A stretch of 64,000 nt of DNA, taken from contig OZ026628.1 in NCBI GenBank assembly GCA_964020975.1, positions 62,184,883 through 62,248,882 on the forward strand, in the 5' to 3' direction. The translations under genes and the position numbers were made by a program. The stretch is from Hermodice carunculata (lineage: Eukaryota; Annelida; Polychaeta; Eunicida; Amphinomidae). The notes below the pieces were generated by a model that did no database searches, was not told the origin of the DNA, and worked only from the letters and a program-made list of their open reading frames with translations. This document shows, piece by piece, positions 51,796 through 64,000 of this stretch. Positions within the stretch are counted from its first letter, which is position 1, and each line of letters begins with the position of its first letter.

Positions 51796-53008
51796 TTATT
51801 TTGACACATCTGTAGTTTGTGATGCAATCTAACACGAGCAATGGACACAGTAACAAAAGCATCGGCAACAATGAATAGCTTGTCTCTAAACAGGACGACA
51901 AGCAGGAAATGTCTGTTCCCCGTTTATGGACTATTCCAAAAAAGAAAGCATATTTATGGACTATTCTAAAAAAATAAGCAAATTGACTTTAAAAATGCTT
52001 CAAAAGTACTCTGAGCGAGCAACAATCCTCTAAATAATGATGCATTTTGTTTGTTTACTGCGCTTTCTAATCATAACATTTATACTATGGTGCAGTGATC
52101 CGAAAGAGCAAGAGGAAAGTTTATTTGCTGTTCTTGGATAAAAATTTTACTTTTTTAGGTCATAGGTCTGAAAAAGCTTGAAATGATACAAGTTGAGAAT
52201 AATTATAAGCAACAAAGTTTAGTATTTTCTTCGTCCGCAGAATGGGTCAAATGGTCTTTTGATTTCTCAAATATTGTGCATATTATTCTTGAATGGAAAC
52301 CCACAATTTATATTGGAATGTAAGGGGTTACTCGTGTGATTCAGCATTGAATGTAAGTGACTAGTCCGTTGCGATATAGGATCCCTGTTTGTACAAATCT
52401 GCAATTGTCAAAACAAGATGTGTGGCCATCTGCATAGTCACATTAAAATGACATTACACCTTGCACAGAACAATAGACAAAACAGGGTGTTTTTCTGCAT
52501 TCAATTGTGTTATCATCCACCACAATTAATACTGTAGACCAAACTGTATAACTCAGGTGAAATTTTAGTCATAAATCCCGATGCAATGGCAGGGGAGGTC
52601 TTATGGCTATTTTTCATGAATAATGGAGGTGCATGAGTAATGTTACTTATCCCGTACTAAGAAACATTACCTTAAAAACACACATAATACATACTGCATA
52701 GTCTTTTAGGCTATACTACGTAGTCCTGCACTAGACTACGTTGTTTTGCACTGCTTTCTTTCTCTTCTCAAGATCATTTGCTTATAAGGCAGGGTCACAG
52801 ATCAGCGGAAACCAAAACTGGGACCAGAGCAGCGTGCACTCTACCTTTGAACTGATTTTAACACAAACTTTGTGGGAAGGTGAGGCTGTTTACGTATAGT
52901 GGTATTTTGAATTTATTTATTAAATCACGTGTCTTTGTAATCTGTAATAATATAAATTGCACTTCAAATTTTTTAAAACGTTAATGTGATTTTTGTGTTT
53001 GTTTGTAG
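51796..53008. other. Upstream flank of the Crypton-like gene
   Basis: No coding exon identified with confidence. A possible 5' exon or leader lies at 52760-52890 ('ctttctttctcttctcaag' onward). The stretch ends at the acceptor 'tttgtgtttgtttgtag'. Confidence 0.5.
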
Positions 53009-54470
53009 ATGATGGAGATGCTTTGATTGATGAAGATCTTCTGTTGGCTATCAATGCCATTGAAAAATCCATCTGGCATCCACCAAACAGCTAACACAAC
53101 AGTTGAATCACATCCTGGCAACATGCTGGAGGTTTGTGATCATTTTGATCTCACCCAGAAACAAACGCAAATGACAACTTTGATGGACTTAAAGAGTATA
53201 TGAACTCTAAGCAAAATAAATCAACAGTGAAAAAATGGTGAATGCACTAAAAGATTTTGGCAGTGGCTTAGTAGAGAGCCGCAGAATGAGACACGGGACC
53301 TACTTTCGATTCCGCCGTCAGCCATGGATCGGTATGTTGGGGACTTTCTTCTCGAATTAAAAAAAAGAAAATGGGGACGACGAGCCAGACTCTTTGACTA
53401 GATTTTACAGGGCAGTAAATAGGAAATTACAGGAAGTTGGGTATGGGTATTTATTGGTTAAAAGTGTGAGTTTACGACTAGCAAAAAATGGTCGAGGCCA
53501 GGAGAAAGAAACAAATGGGCAAAGGCAATCGTCCCAATAAATCTGATTGTTTTTCGCAGAAAGGGGAAGAAATGGTGTAGGAAAAGGGCCAACTTGGGCT
53601 CCATAATCTTAATTTTTTTATTGAAAACTGTGCCGTATTTCAATACGAAACGTTTCGGGTTCAGAGGTAGTCACGAAAGCAGGCAGTTACCATGGGGGAT
53701 ATCACTTTAAAGCAAGATGAGAATGGTGAGAAATATCTAGAATTTATCGAGAGGGAAACAAAAACAAGGTCAGGCAATTCTGCTTACCTATGCCCGTTTT
53801 AGCCTAAAATATTCCTAAACAAATTCGACCCTGGCAGTTGTCCCGTCAAAACCTTTGAATTGTACCTGGCAAAACGGCCAGTGGACCTTGATGTTCCTGG
53901 TGCTCCATTCAATCTAGTAGACTATGAAAAGCGCCCAAATGATCAGAGCACTTGGTTCAAACATCAGCCCATGGGTGTTGATAAACTGCAGCAAATGTTG
54001 AAAAATCATGTGCAAAGCTTGTTGTGTTCCTGGCAATAAAACCAACCACAGTTTGCGCAGGACCATGTGCACCCAGTTGATTCAAGTAGGTGTACCTCCG
54101 AACATGATTGCATAACTGTCAGGGCACAAAACTGTCCAGTCAATCAATAACTATGCAGTTGCTAGTACTACCCAACAACAGAAAATGTGCCAGATACTTC
54201 AAGGTAATAATTCAAATACAGATCCAGTCCCCGCAATCGCATTTCACACCCCGCACATGCCAGGTCATGTAAACGTCAGTGTTTGCGATGTTGTCCATAG
54301 CAGGGTCCCGGGAGAAAATCACGCATTTGTTGCAGCAGCTCCCCGAACCTCAGACATGTCATCATTCCCATTTGCGGGAGCTAATTTTTACGGCAATGTA
54401 ATCTTAAATATTTCAGCTAATGTATCAATGAGGATGTATTCTATTCAATGGGTTTTATGGCTAATTTGAC
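53009..54470 (+). pseudogene. Crypton/DUF3504-type tyrosine recombinase, decayed
   Basis: Cryptons are DNA transposons moved by a tyrosine recombinase; domesticated relatives carry the DUF3504 domain. After an acceptor at 53007 the text reads DDGDALIDEDLLLAINAIEK. Later frames give FDGLKEYMNSKQNKSTVKKW, RFWQWLSREPQNETRDLLSI then PPSAMDRYVGDFLLELKK (core-binding half), MGDITLKQDENGEKYLEFIE then RETKTRSGNSAYLCPF, PVKTFELYLAKRPVDLDVPG, STWFKHQPMGVDKLQQML, and NHSLRRTMCTQLIQVGVPPN, LSGHKTVQSINNYAVAS. HSLRR (HxxR), GHK and the Tyr of NNYAV are the recombinase box II residues; a RGSHESRQLPW-like text (about 53660-53690) would hold the first Arg. A 94-codon tail follows to 54467. At least five stops or frameshifts make it inactive. 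Intact-looking catalytic residues favour a Crypton over a host DUF3504 gene. Confidence 0.82.
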
Positions 54471-55437
54471 CGTCTTTTCCTTCTCGGTGCACAATGGTCG
54501 AAGTCTGTTATCCACCATATTTTGAAAGTTGTTTATCGATGCCTGCATGACCCGCTTTACTTTGTTTACGCTTTGTACATATTCATACGCCAACAGCAAA
54601 TAAAATGAAATCTCTTTTTACCACTGTAAAATAAATGTGTCTCTTGTTTTTATTTAAAGTTTACAACTGATAATATGAAATAATTCATTTCAACACGGGA
54701 TAAAAATAAAACTTGGCTCGTTCTGAGGCTGCTAGACTACATTCGGTGAGCGTATAACACAAGCCCGAACCTTCTATTCATGTAGTCTGGTATAGCTTAT
54801 AATTATATATTTATAATTCCTGCTAGTAATGTTTTACGGTAAACATATTTCATGTTTTTTTTATGTCAGTCAGCAGTAGCTTGCCAATGATACCAATTTG
54901 ACAAAGCAACTTGAACATTTTGAGCTTGAGTGATATTAGCAAGACGGCTCAGCATATTAGGCTGCCAAAAAACATAGTTACAAGCATGCTTTATTTTAAC
55001 ATCTTTAGTTTTGTTTATCGGGCATCAAACTCATCACGTGATGTAACGCATCGTAGTTGTATGATATTATAGCCCAAAATGTGAAGTCATGGCAGAAAAT
55101 GGATGCCTTGGTAGAAGTTCACTCATAGATATTTCTTGTTTCTTCGGACAAAATACCTGATACAAGTACGATTTTTATGCATTATTTAAATCCCACTTCC
55201 AATAGCATAGAATTTTATTGATCGTGTTGAATATTTTAAAGAGATAATTGGAAAATATGCACAGTTCTAGGATTGTATTCGGAAGGGAAAGAGTATAGAT
55301 AAAAAGCTTGTTCTAGTTTAATGTCTGTGTGTTTGTTCTTCACTAATGCAAATCCATTACTAGATCATAAACAAACAAACAAACAAACAAAACAAAAAAC
55401 AAAACAAAGACAATAAACAAAAACAAAAACAAACAAA

Positions 55438-55471
<34 letters not shown>

Positions 55472-56021
55472 AGAGAAAGACGGGGGTCGTGTTTGTGCAA
55501 AATAGTAGCCTTTGCAGGAACTAGTATGAATATTTTTTTGTTTTTACTTTTATCAAACGTTAAAGTGTAGGGGTATGGGTTCGTAATTATAATTATTACC
55601 AGAATTAAGCAGGTAAGCTGATATAACATATTGCACTTTCCTGGAAGAAATATGATCCTAGAATTCCAATGATATTAAGATCAGTGAAGTTTGTTGTACG
55701 TTATAGTCGATATAGATATAATAATAGATATATAGGTGTTTCTATAGGCACAACATGCATACTAAAACATAAGAATTGCCCGGAAACAAATCATATTTTT
55801 GCCCAACTGTGACACGATCAACAAACATAAAGTGAATCTGGCAAATGTTTTTTGATTGAATATCTTACTCTAACATATTTTGCTCTGGAGGATTGTACAT
55901 CTCCATTTTTCTATTAGGGGTAGTCTAGCAATAAAAGCATTAAAGCAGTTTCTAAATCATCAGAGAACTATCTTTCGTGTATTTTTAAACACCTTTAGAA
56001 TTAATTATATGATAGCAAGCA
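54471..56021. other. Unassigned stretch with (AAAC)n / poly-A
   Basis: AATAAA near 54598 could serve the Crypton-like unit. (AAAC)n and an A-run of about 29 bp lie at 55371-55468. Nothing else recognised. Confidence 0.6.
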
Positions 56022-56320
56022 TTAAAGTGCGCAAAGTATAGAAACTGGGGAGTCTGGTGGATCCTGGTGGATCTTGGCTGCTGGAGCAGTTGAGGGAGAA
56101 GAGGCAGTGACCGGGGAGGCGCTACACTCAACTCCAACAGATCCAATGACCATTTTCCCTTGGGCCACCAAGGGGCCCACGAGGACTTCACGTTGCTCTT
56201 TCCTAATCTTGCGAAGAACTTTCCACAAGGGCAGGGTCAGAAGAAAGGTATACATCCACATTCCCTGCGACAAACTGTACATGATGGGCGGTAGCGCTGT
56301 GATACCCAAGTAAATCTCCA
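56022..56320 (-). CDS. Tentative terminal exon of a multi-pass membrane protein
   Basis: On the minus strand a strong acceptor ('tttactcttttacctctgtcag') opens a 299 nt exon entering with two bases, then 98 open codons to TAA at 56022-56024. It begins VEIYLGITALPPIMYSLSQG then MWMYTFLLTLPLWKVLRKIR (one or two membrane helices followed by basic residues). A cytoplasmic-looking tail rich in Ser, Pro and Ala follows: GSVGVECSASPVTASSPSTA, ending QDPPDSPVSILCAL. GC is higher than the flanks. I do not recognise the family. A possible partner at 56661-56779 on the same strand reads YLCGLTGVFIFGKLSDIWGG, a transporter-like helix, but lacks a convincing donor and ends in a stop. Confidence 0.45.
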
Positions 56321-57484
56321 CTGACAGAGGTAAAAGAGTAAATGCAAACATTTGTCATGTGGTGAGATGTGCGTGTGGGGTATGTGGCATGCAAATCGTT
56401 GTATTGAAGAGTATCATTTCATTCCATATTAGTTTTTTTCAGACAAACTGTTTTTATAATTAAAAAGAATAATCCCCGCAAATATTTACAAGCTAGTACA
56501 AATGTATGCGCAAAAAAGACAGTGAAAGTTTGTGGCAGAATTCTTGAGCATTATGTTGCCAGGCAACATACACCTGACAATTTCATCATGATTAACTGCG
56601 AAACAGAACTTCTTAAAAAAACTGAAACCAACATTTTTTGTCTGTATTTGTACTTTTCAACTACAGACTAGGTCCGTTCGAGAGTTTCCAGGCATATGCA
56701 CGGTCATCCAAGGCTCCTCCCCAAATATCGCTCAGTTTGCCAAATATAAACACACCAGTTAGTCCACACAAATACAGCCTCTCAGGCAACAAAACTGGTT
56801 TTCATATGTGTTTGGACGCATCAACTGTTAAGCTGATAACATGCTCATCAAGTGGTGTGTTTTCGGGTTTGTTTCATGTCTGTTGTTGTTCTGGCGGATG
56901 CAGTATAAATGTTAACCATTTTCTGCCTTTTAAAAATGCAGTCAATAGTCAAACAATGACGATACATTGAAATTTTGAGAACTTGACTTGTAGGCATTCT
57001 GAGAAATCCACATTCTACCAAAAGGTTTCACATTTGTTAAACTGAATTTTTCATACAAACTTTAGATGCTCACTTCAATGGAGATACATGCAAATGACTG
57101 TTCACACTACTCGTGTTGAAAGAATGTGCACATCCAGGTGGACGGAACTCCAGATGGACAGACGGACAACTCGAAAACACAAAGGGTCCCCCCATGGGGC
57201 GGAACCTTAAAAATCTATCTCAAATTCAATTTGATGTTCTTACAGTATAATATTATAAAGCTGCAGGGCTTCACAGGCCATACACGTCACCTTTCATTTG
57301 AATGGATCAGCAATAATTATGTGCTAGAAAAAGTGTCTATGTAAAATTGAACAGGATGAAACAGCAGAATATCAAAAATGAACTATTGAAATATGATACT
57401 AGGTTTTATCTGACTAATGTCTACCAAATCTATTCATGTTGTTGACTTGTTGAATGATTTATCGCATCATATTCATCTTTTCCA
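56321..57484. other. Unassigned stretch
   Basis: Holds the weak minus-strand exon candidate 56661-56779 and, at 57125-57210, a 'ggtggacggaactccagatg...cagacggac...ccccccatggggcgg' phrase of the kind found at ends of non-coding mobile repeats, similar in style to the end of the array near 9000. Confidence 0.5.
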
Positions 57485-58125
57485 ATGTTACAGTACTTGT
57501 TAGGAACTCCCCAGGTTTATGCAGGTGTCTGGCTGTAACTGTTTATTTCGTAATCCCTGGTATTGAATATATAACCCCAGTTTGTTTCTTTCTCAGTTAT
57601 GCATGGCAAGTGTTTGGACTAATTTGTCCTATACAGCTAAAAAAGGCACATACTAATTCATGGGTAAGTCACATTATTCTTCGCTGAACTTACATACTAT
57701 TTTGTAATTATGTTTGGTTTCATATTTATTCTGCATTCATATTGAAGCTTTGCATTTATAAGCAAAAACTATTATATATACTAATTTCGCTAATTCATCA
57801 TTTTGCCACGTTCAAATTTATTCATTTTTATGTGGTATGTCTGCTAAATATTGAGCTTACCCAAGGAGCCCCTACTCACAGAGACGTGCGGTTATAGGCT
57901 CCGAAATATGTTGTCAGTAGTTAGCCACTGAAGACCCTTTAATTTAATCAGGCAAACACAGCCTTCGTTGAAATTCTACAGAGGAACGTGTGTAATATGG
58001 GCAATAGTACTTCCATATGTATACAGTGGCAGGTCAGCTTATGGAGAGTAAAGAGTTTGGACTTCAGAATAGGGTAATGACCACTAGGAAGTGGTTCTGG
58101 ACAAGAAGACACAATACAAATCTTT
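57485..58125 (+). repeat. Penelope-associated repeat, copy 3 (diverged)
   Basis: Aligns with 47336-47975 in the same orientation: 'ctgtaactgtttattt', 'ctttgcatttataagcaaaa', 'ggctccgaaatatgttgtcagtagtta' style blocks, 'ctgaagaccctttaattta' and 'cagcttatggagagtaaagagtt', with more substitutions and small indels than copy 2. Confidence 0.87.
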
Positions 58126-58455
58126 TGGAAGATTAACAGAAAGACTGAGGTCAGACAAGTGTTCTCGTCTTATAAGTTATGTGTAACCAAATGAATGTTT
58201 CAGCATACATTTTCAGGTTTTGTCTATATCTTTTTTAACGCAATCATAATTTATACTTTTTACAGGGGTCACTCTTATATCATCTTTATATTGCTTCCAC
58301 AAAAATACGCATATGTATGTACCTTTTGTATAAGGTCCACTCCTTTGTGAACTGGATATGGCAGTCACCCCCCCCCCCAGCAGAAATGATGCTAATGTGC
58401 CCCACTTCTGGAGTATTAAGGTCAGTACATAAGAGGTGGATTATTTTATGCAGAT

Positions 58456-58590
<135 letters not shown>

Positions 58591-61500
58591 TGAGTGAAAC
58601 TTCTTTAAGGTGCCAGGATGGTTTGATCTGGGAGGGTTGTGCCGAAAAAAATCACAAAATGACTTTTGTTTTCTATCTAAAAGATAAACACCTAAAGCAT
58701 GTGGTCACCAAATATTGTTCTAAAAAAATCAATATTTATTTGAGAAAATCGATTAAAAGTAATGATTGGTTTCAGCAGACCAATGCACGTGTATCTTCTG
58801 TTTATTTTGGTATGGTAATGGTCCACAGTGTTTGAACAGCCATTAGCCGTGCTGATCGGCCCCTGACAGCGACAAAGTCACATGACCATAGGGGAAAAAT
58901 GCCGGCATGCTTGACTGGATGCACATATCAGTTCAGGAGAGACACACCAAAGGAACTAGTGCTGCTTAAACAACCATTTTTTCTGATACAGTGACTTATG
59001 ACATTATTGGCGATCTGGAGGTATTTTGCACCATGTGAATTTATCTAAATGGCGCCTGAGCTGCGTCACAGCAGTTGGTGAACTTCACAAGGCTCCATCG
59101 TTCCGACTTCAAAGCTTGTCAAAACTTAGCAGGATTAAACGCCTTACGTCACTGAACAATGGACATTATTAAGGTGTTTGCTTATGTTTTCCAAGCTATT
59201 ATGAGCCATCTATTTGATAATGTTCACTGGGGTATATATGATTTCAGCCATTTTTGGTAAACCAAGGAGGCTACGCAAAAGGAGAGTCCACTCTGGCTTT
59301 TTCGCCAGGTCGATCATCTTAGCAGCGGCAATGAGATTGTTTGATAGCGATCCAATAGGCACACAGCGGGGGACAATAAATCCGTGCATGTGTATTACGT
59401 GGTCTGGCCGCTTTGGGCTTTTAACATCACTCATACTCACACAAACTGTATTCCAGCCATGAAACTCGAGGAACATATTTGAACTTTAATTCAAATGAAT
59501 CAGTGGATTTGATATTTCAGAAGTCCCATCATCACCCTTAGCACGTTCTTAGCGAGTACATTCGAACATGCTCTGAACATTATTTGTCATCGTTTGTGAG
59601 TGTATTCGACTGCACTGCAAGTCAACATTCATCAGCTCACCGTTCGCTCGTATTGTCCATTGAGCTGCAAGCGTGTACATTTTACTGTAGACAAACTTCA
59701 ATACTTCCGACTTGTTATTTCCATTCTGCGTTTACAAGGATTATTTCCCTCTCATACGGATAAGAATCTAGCAACCGACCGTTTTTGTCACAATTTGAAT
59801 GATAAAGTCCAAAATTTCCATAATAAACAAGGCAAATTTTTCCGTTTACAGACTCAATGCTGTTCTTCGACTGCCATGTTATTTTATGCCACTTTAAAGC
59901 TCAGGAGTCTGTCTCTTTGTGTAACAAGCTCTCCAATCGGTTTAAAATAAACACTTCCTGGGATATCTAAAAAAAACAGCGTAAAATTCGTCAGTGTTTT
60001 TTAGTCGAGGGACGTTTTGAGGCCTGTCATTGGTAAATTTAGTTACGTTAAACGCACCATGCAATCAAATGCGTCTAACCCCATGTGCTCCCAGGTTGTC
60101 CCCAATTCAGAGGATGAACACGAGGCGCGCACGTACAGATGACTGGATTTAGGACCTATTTTCTTTTATGTATTAGTTTCACAAAAAGACGTGACTTGAA
60201 CAAACTATGAGCACAGAGTAAGGCAAGAGTGAAAAGTTGTGACGGAAAGCAAAATAGAAAAATACGTAGATTCGTCACCACACAGTGTCAGTAACGAAGC
60301 CCCTGCGAACACAATGACGACTGAGTTGTAATATTTCTAGATTATCGCTATATGTCGACATGACACATTAATATTGGAACAATGAACTAAACTTTAGTTT
60401 CACTAAAAAGTTCAAATGGAACAAGTCTGTAACACAGAACCATTAGGAGTATAATCCGACGCATGACAGAAACAAAAATTCGGCATGTTTCGGTAAATCA
60501 TGCCCGTGTTCATGCAGACGTTTGTATTCTGCCACCCATGTTGTTTTGAAAAAATTTAACTGCACTAAAGGCTAAAAACTTAACATCTAAAATGGTACCT
60601 AAACTTTGGGTACACTGACCTGGAAACTGCACAGCAATATTAATCATGTAATTTATGACAAACTTTCTGGTGGTCACTTTTAGTGAAACTTGATACAAAA
60701 AAGGCCCTCGCTCGTTCAATCATACATGTTGCTTGTTGCACAAATAATTCAACACTTGCCCTGTGGAGCCTCCTTGACCTAACATTACATCGCACGCTGA
60801 CAGTATGCAGCCTGGCCCAGATAAAACGATCTCAGAGTACAAAGCCTGCCACCCAGGTAAATATTGCAAAACAAACTGTCAAGCCACACGTAGACCCAAT
60901 TGCCGGCTTCCATTTTGAAACAGTGTGTTGTCAGGGCCATGCTCAGATGACCGTGTAATCGCTTTACGTCTTCCCTTTGATCCTTGGAAGCGGCATTGGA
61001 AACCACAGTTCTAAAAACAACATTGTGTATGGCTTTATAAAAAATGAGATAAAAAACTTGATTTTTATACCAGAAAACAACAACGTATCTTTGCACGAAT
61101 ACATCAAGGATGAAGGTTCTTATTTACTCCACTCGTACTGAAAAATTCGATGGGAGGGAATGAGTTTTTTCACACGACATTCCCTTCTTTGAAAAATCAG
61201 AACCATGACCTTTGATTGCGATTTTGTCGGAAGTCAATTTGCACAAGATAAATCAAATTTTAAAATGACGTCAATCAAACACGGATAGATATGTCCTCTC
61301 GAAATAAACGGGTAAAGCAAGATAAATGTCTAACTTAGGAACCATTTTTATTTATTTGGCCTTTCAACTCTTCCTTCTGTGACTTGGAGCTCAAAAGTGA
61401 AGAAAGTGTACAACATCATGGTAGCAACTTCAAAATTTTCAAAATTATATAAAATCAATTTTATCCCCAAACAAAATTTCGGTTCCTGGGGAGTGGTCTA

Positions 61501-64000
61501 TATAATCGTTGCAGATATTTTGCAGATCTTATAATTGAATATTGTGCAAATGAGCTTAAACAAACTTGCGAATCTATACCCACTCACAAAGCAGCGTAAA
61601 TTGTCTGAAAAAATCTCCAAATTCGAAATTCTGTTTTTACAAATCTAGACAGCCATACGATTATGAACATATCTAGTTTTATTGGTGAAACGATCAATTT
61701 ATTGGACGGGGTCAAAGTCGGGATAGTCTGCAACGCGCCTGAAACCATCCTGGCACCCCAAGAGACCACTGTGATGAGACCACCTATCTTTTCAAACGAT
61801 GTTTACCATTTTTTCCCTACCGTTTCCATGCAATTGAACCTCTATTTAAAGGCCCCCTGCCTTAATTGACCCCTGTTTCCCTGCCAATAGTGGCGGTCTC
61901 TCAAAACCAGTTTCATTGTGCTTTAATCACCCTATGCCTTTTTGCAAACTTTGCCCAAAATGTTATAAGTTTGCAATTGGCAATGGTGAGTTCCAAGATG
62001 AATAAGGATCATTTTTTTAACATGGCATCAAGTACACAATTTGAGTATTAACATAACATATGGTATCCTTAAAACATAAAGCCAAAAAGTGACAAAAGTC
62101 CAGAACAATACCTGAAACATAAAAGCATTAAAAAGTATGCTATACGGAACCATCATATTAATGCATATTTTGTGATGGTGTGACCCAATGTTGCTGGCCT
62201 ATGATTTCTCAGATTAAGGATGGGATTTTATGCGTATTTTTAAACTGATAATGCCGTATGATCAAGGTTTTCATAAATGAAAATTGTATCTAGTAAATTT
62301 TTCACAAGAAAAACAGTTAATAATATAATTGGTCTAACGTCTACATGATCTGGGCGTAGAATGTTGACTTGCACAGTGCTATCCACAAGCCAAAATGCCA
62401 GCTGTAGGCTTAGGCGTAACTTTCCTACGTGAGAATTTTCAGCTGATCAATAGATTGTAGCTGATATTTACTAGTACCCTAGTACCTGCTGTTTAAGGCC
62501 ACCTCTTTTGCCAGCTAAAAGCGGTCACATGCGGCAGGTGGTCTTAGATTACAGGGAGAAAGACAAAGAGTAACGGCTGCTGTGTCCACAGAAATATTAT
62601 CAAAATTCCAGGTGGTCTCGCATGGCAGAGGTCTTAAATTGTGTGTTATAAAGTAAAATCTTTCAGTGCTTTTAGCTCTTCGAAGAAACATTAGCTTGTC
62701 TGAAGTTTGTGTTGATATTTGAAAAAATGAAGATGAAGTGTAAAGATACAAGGACTGCTGGCTTTGGTTAAAGTACATAGAACAGTCACCACAGTAATGT
62801 TCACTGACATCTATTTGGGTGGCTTTGTTACATGATCACAACTCTCTCAACACAAAGGCATTTGCAGAGCACAATATTTCTGATTATGCATATTGCATGC
62901 TTTAATACAATGGGGAATGTGGTAAGTAGTCTGCTTTGATTCATTTTCACGGCATGCTAAATATGGGACAAACCAACTAATTTGTCAATATTGCATAAGA
63001 ACAACAACACCAAAAAAAAAAAAACATTTGGTCAATGAAATGTTTAGTTCTAAATGTCAGAAACAAGAAAAGGTTGATTTCAACCCTTTCTCCATCGGAT
63101 CTAGACCAAGTCAATCCTTGGTGCAGGTTGTAAGTGGTCAACCTGTACCAAAGAAAACCCTTAATGCATTTTATGTCAACAGGTTTTCTCTACATGTTTT
63201 AGTGGTTTTCATTACGATTGACAATGAGTTTAAAGCAATGAAAAATAGTACAGTTTACTCTGTCGATGCAGTTTTGGTTGGCTTGAGGGGGAAAGGGTCA
63301 ATACTGATTCACTTCTTAGTGATAAACATTTTCTAGAAGGATTTTAGACAGCATCTAAGTCATATTGACAAAACAGAATTATCAGAATTATAAGAACTCG
63401 TGGAGCATAGAAGAGTAAGAATTCAGTAACTATGTCTGTAAATGGGTATTAGATGGCCTATATATTTATAAGGTTGAGTTTATCTATTATCTTCTGTTTT
63501 GACGCATGGACATGAAGATAGATTGAGAAATCAAAAAGCGTGAAAGGGGTATATATGGAAACACTCTGTCATCATATACGGTTTATAATAAACATTCCTC
63601 AGGAAAAAAATTGGAAATATAGGTAAACAAGAATCATGATGAAGTACCAAAATTGCAAACATGAAAGGAGAACTTGTACTTGAACAGGCAATTACACTGC
63701 AAAAGACCAAATCATTGTATATGCAATGTTCTCAAACTAGGACTATCATGCCTTTATTTTGCATTGCACCTGACATTCAACTTCACGACCACATCCAAAT
63801 CCTGAACTGAACAAGCTGGCAATAGGACAAGTTATCCAGGAAACTTATTTGCTATCACAGTGCAAGAAGGAAACAAAAAGACGTAAAAGATTGAGAAAAA
63901 GGGAACTTTCGGACAAGATGCGTCCGTTGCAAATGCACGCCAGGATAGAAATCTGAATTGCAGATGTTTGCTTGTATCCTAGTATGCATTGCTACCACTA
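58591..64000. other. Unassigned stretch, no supported gene
   Basis: A GC-richer patch at 59214-59476 is open on both strands for more than 80 codons (minus: MHGFIVPRCVPIGSLSNNLI then AAAKMIDLAKKPEWTLLLRS), but neither reading matches a family I know and splice sites are ambiguous. At 62495-62640 a short phrase 'ggccacct...ggcaggtggtctta' recurs as 'aggtggtctcgcatggcagaggtctta'. The rest, to the window end, shows nothing I can support. Confidence 0.45.

Noticed and set aside
53265-53335. tRNA-like 3' half ('tttcgattccgcc')
   Set aside because: It lies within the recombinase coding text (RFWQWLSREPQNETRDLLSI); no acceptor stem pairs with it.

Overview
The window reads as nuclear DNA of a marine invertebrate: AT-rich, intron-rich, full of microsatellites and decayed transposable elements (CR1-like and other LINEs, a Penelope-like reverse transcriptase, a mariner, a Crypton-type tyrosine recombinase). 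There are no operons or dense bacterial gene packing. The mix suits a hemichordate, cephalochordate, mollusc or similar animal, but the sequence alone does not settle the phylum.

The one clear host gene is an otopetrin-like proton channel on the + strand. Six exons can be placed from about 11.58 kb to 41.75 kb. Splice sites and codon phases agree at all five junctions, and the exons spell an ordered run of family landmarks: first transmembrane helix, FGLMH helix, CRFYGAACLF-type C-terminus. The N-terminal exon or exons upstream of 11.58 kb were not found. The first visible intron is about 17 kb and holds a nest of mobile DNA: a mariner at 12.1-13.4 kb, a Penelope-like element at 14.3-16.8 kb, a long diverged tandem array at 17.0-18.3 kb, a broken acidic-tailed ORF at 19 kb, a LINE 3' end next to a SAP/SWIM-like ORF at 21-22.3 kb, and a CR1-like LINE at 24.9-27.6 kb with a (GA)n tract inside its endonuclease region. 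The last intron carries another LINE fragment at 39.3-40.6 kb.

Left of the gene (0-11 kb) lie a LINE reverse-transcriptase scrap, a dispersed repeat fused to a LINE at 2.2-5.6 kb, and a tandem array of about 147 bp period rich in AGGTCA half-sites. Right of the gene (42-64 kb) lie (GA)n duplications, a LINE endonuclease fragment, two further copies of the Penelope-associated repeat (47 and 57.5 kb), a second copy of the 2.2 kb repeat (51 kb), a Crypton/DUF3504 recombinase fossil with its catalytic residues recognisable (53.0-54.5 kb), and two tentative minus-strand exons (48.1 and 56.0 kb). From 58.6 to 64 kb I see no gene I can support.
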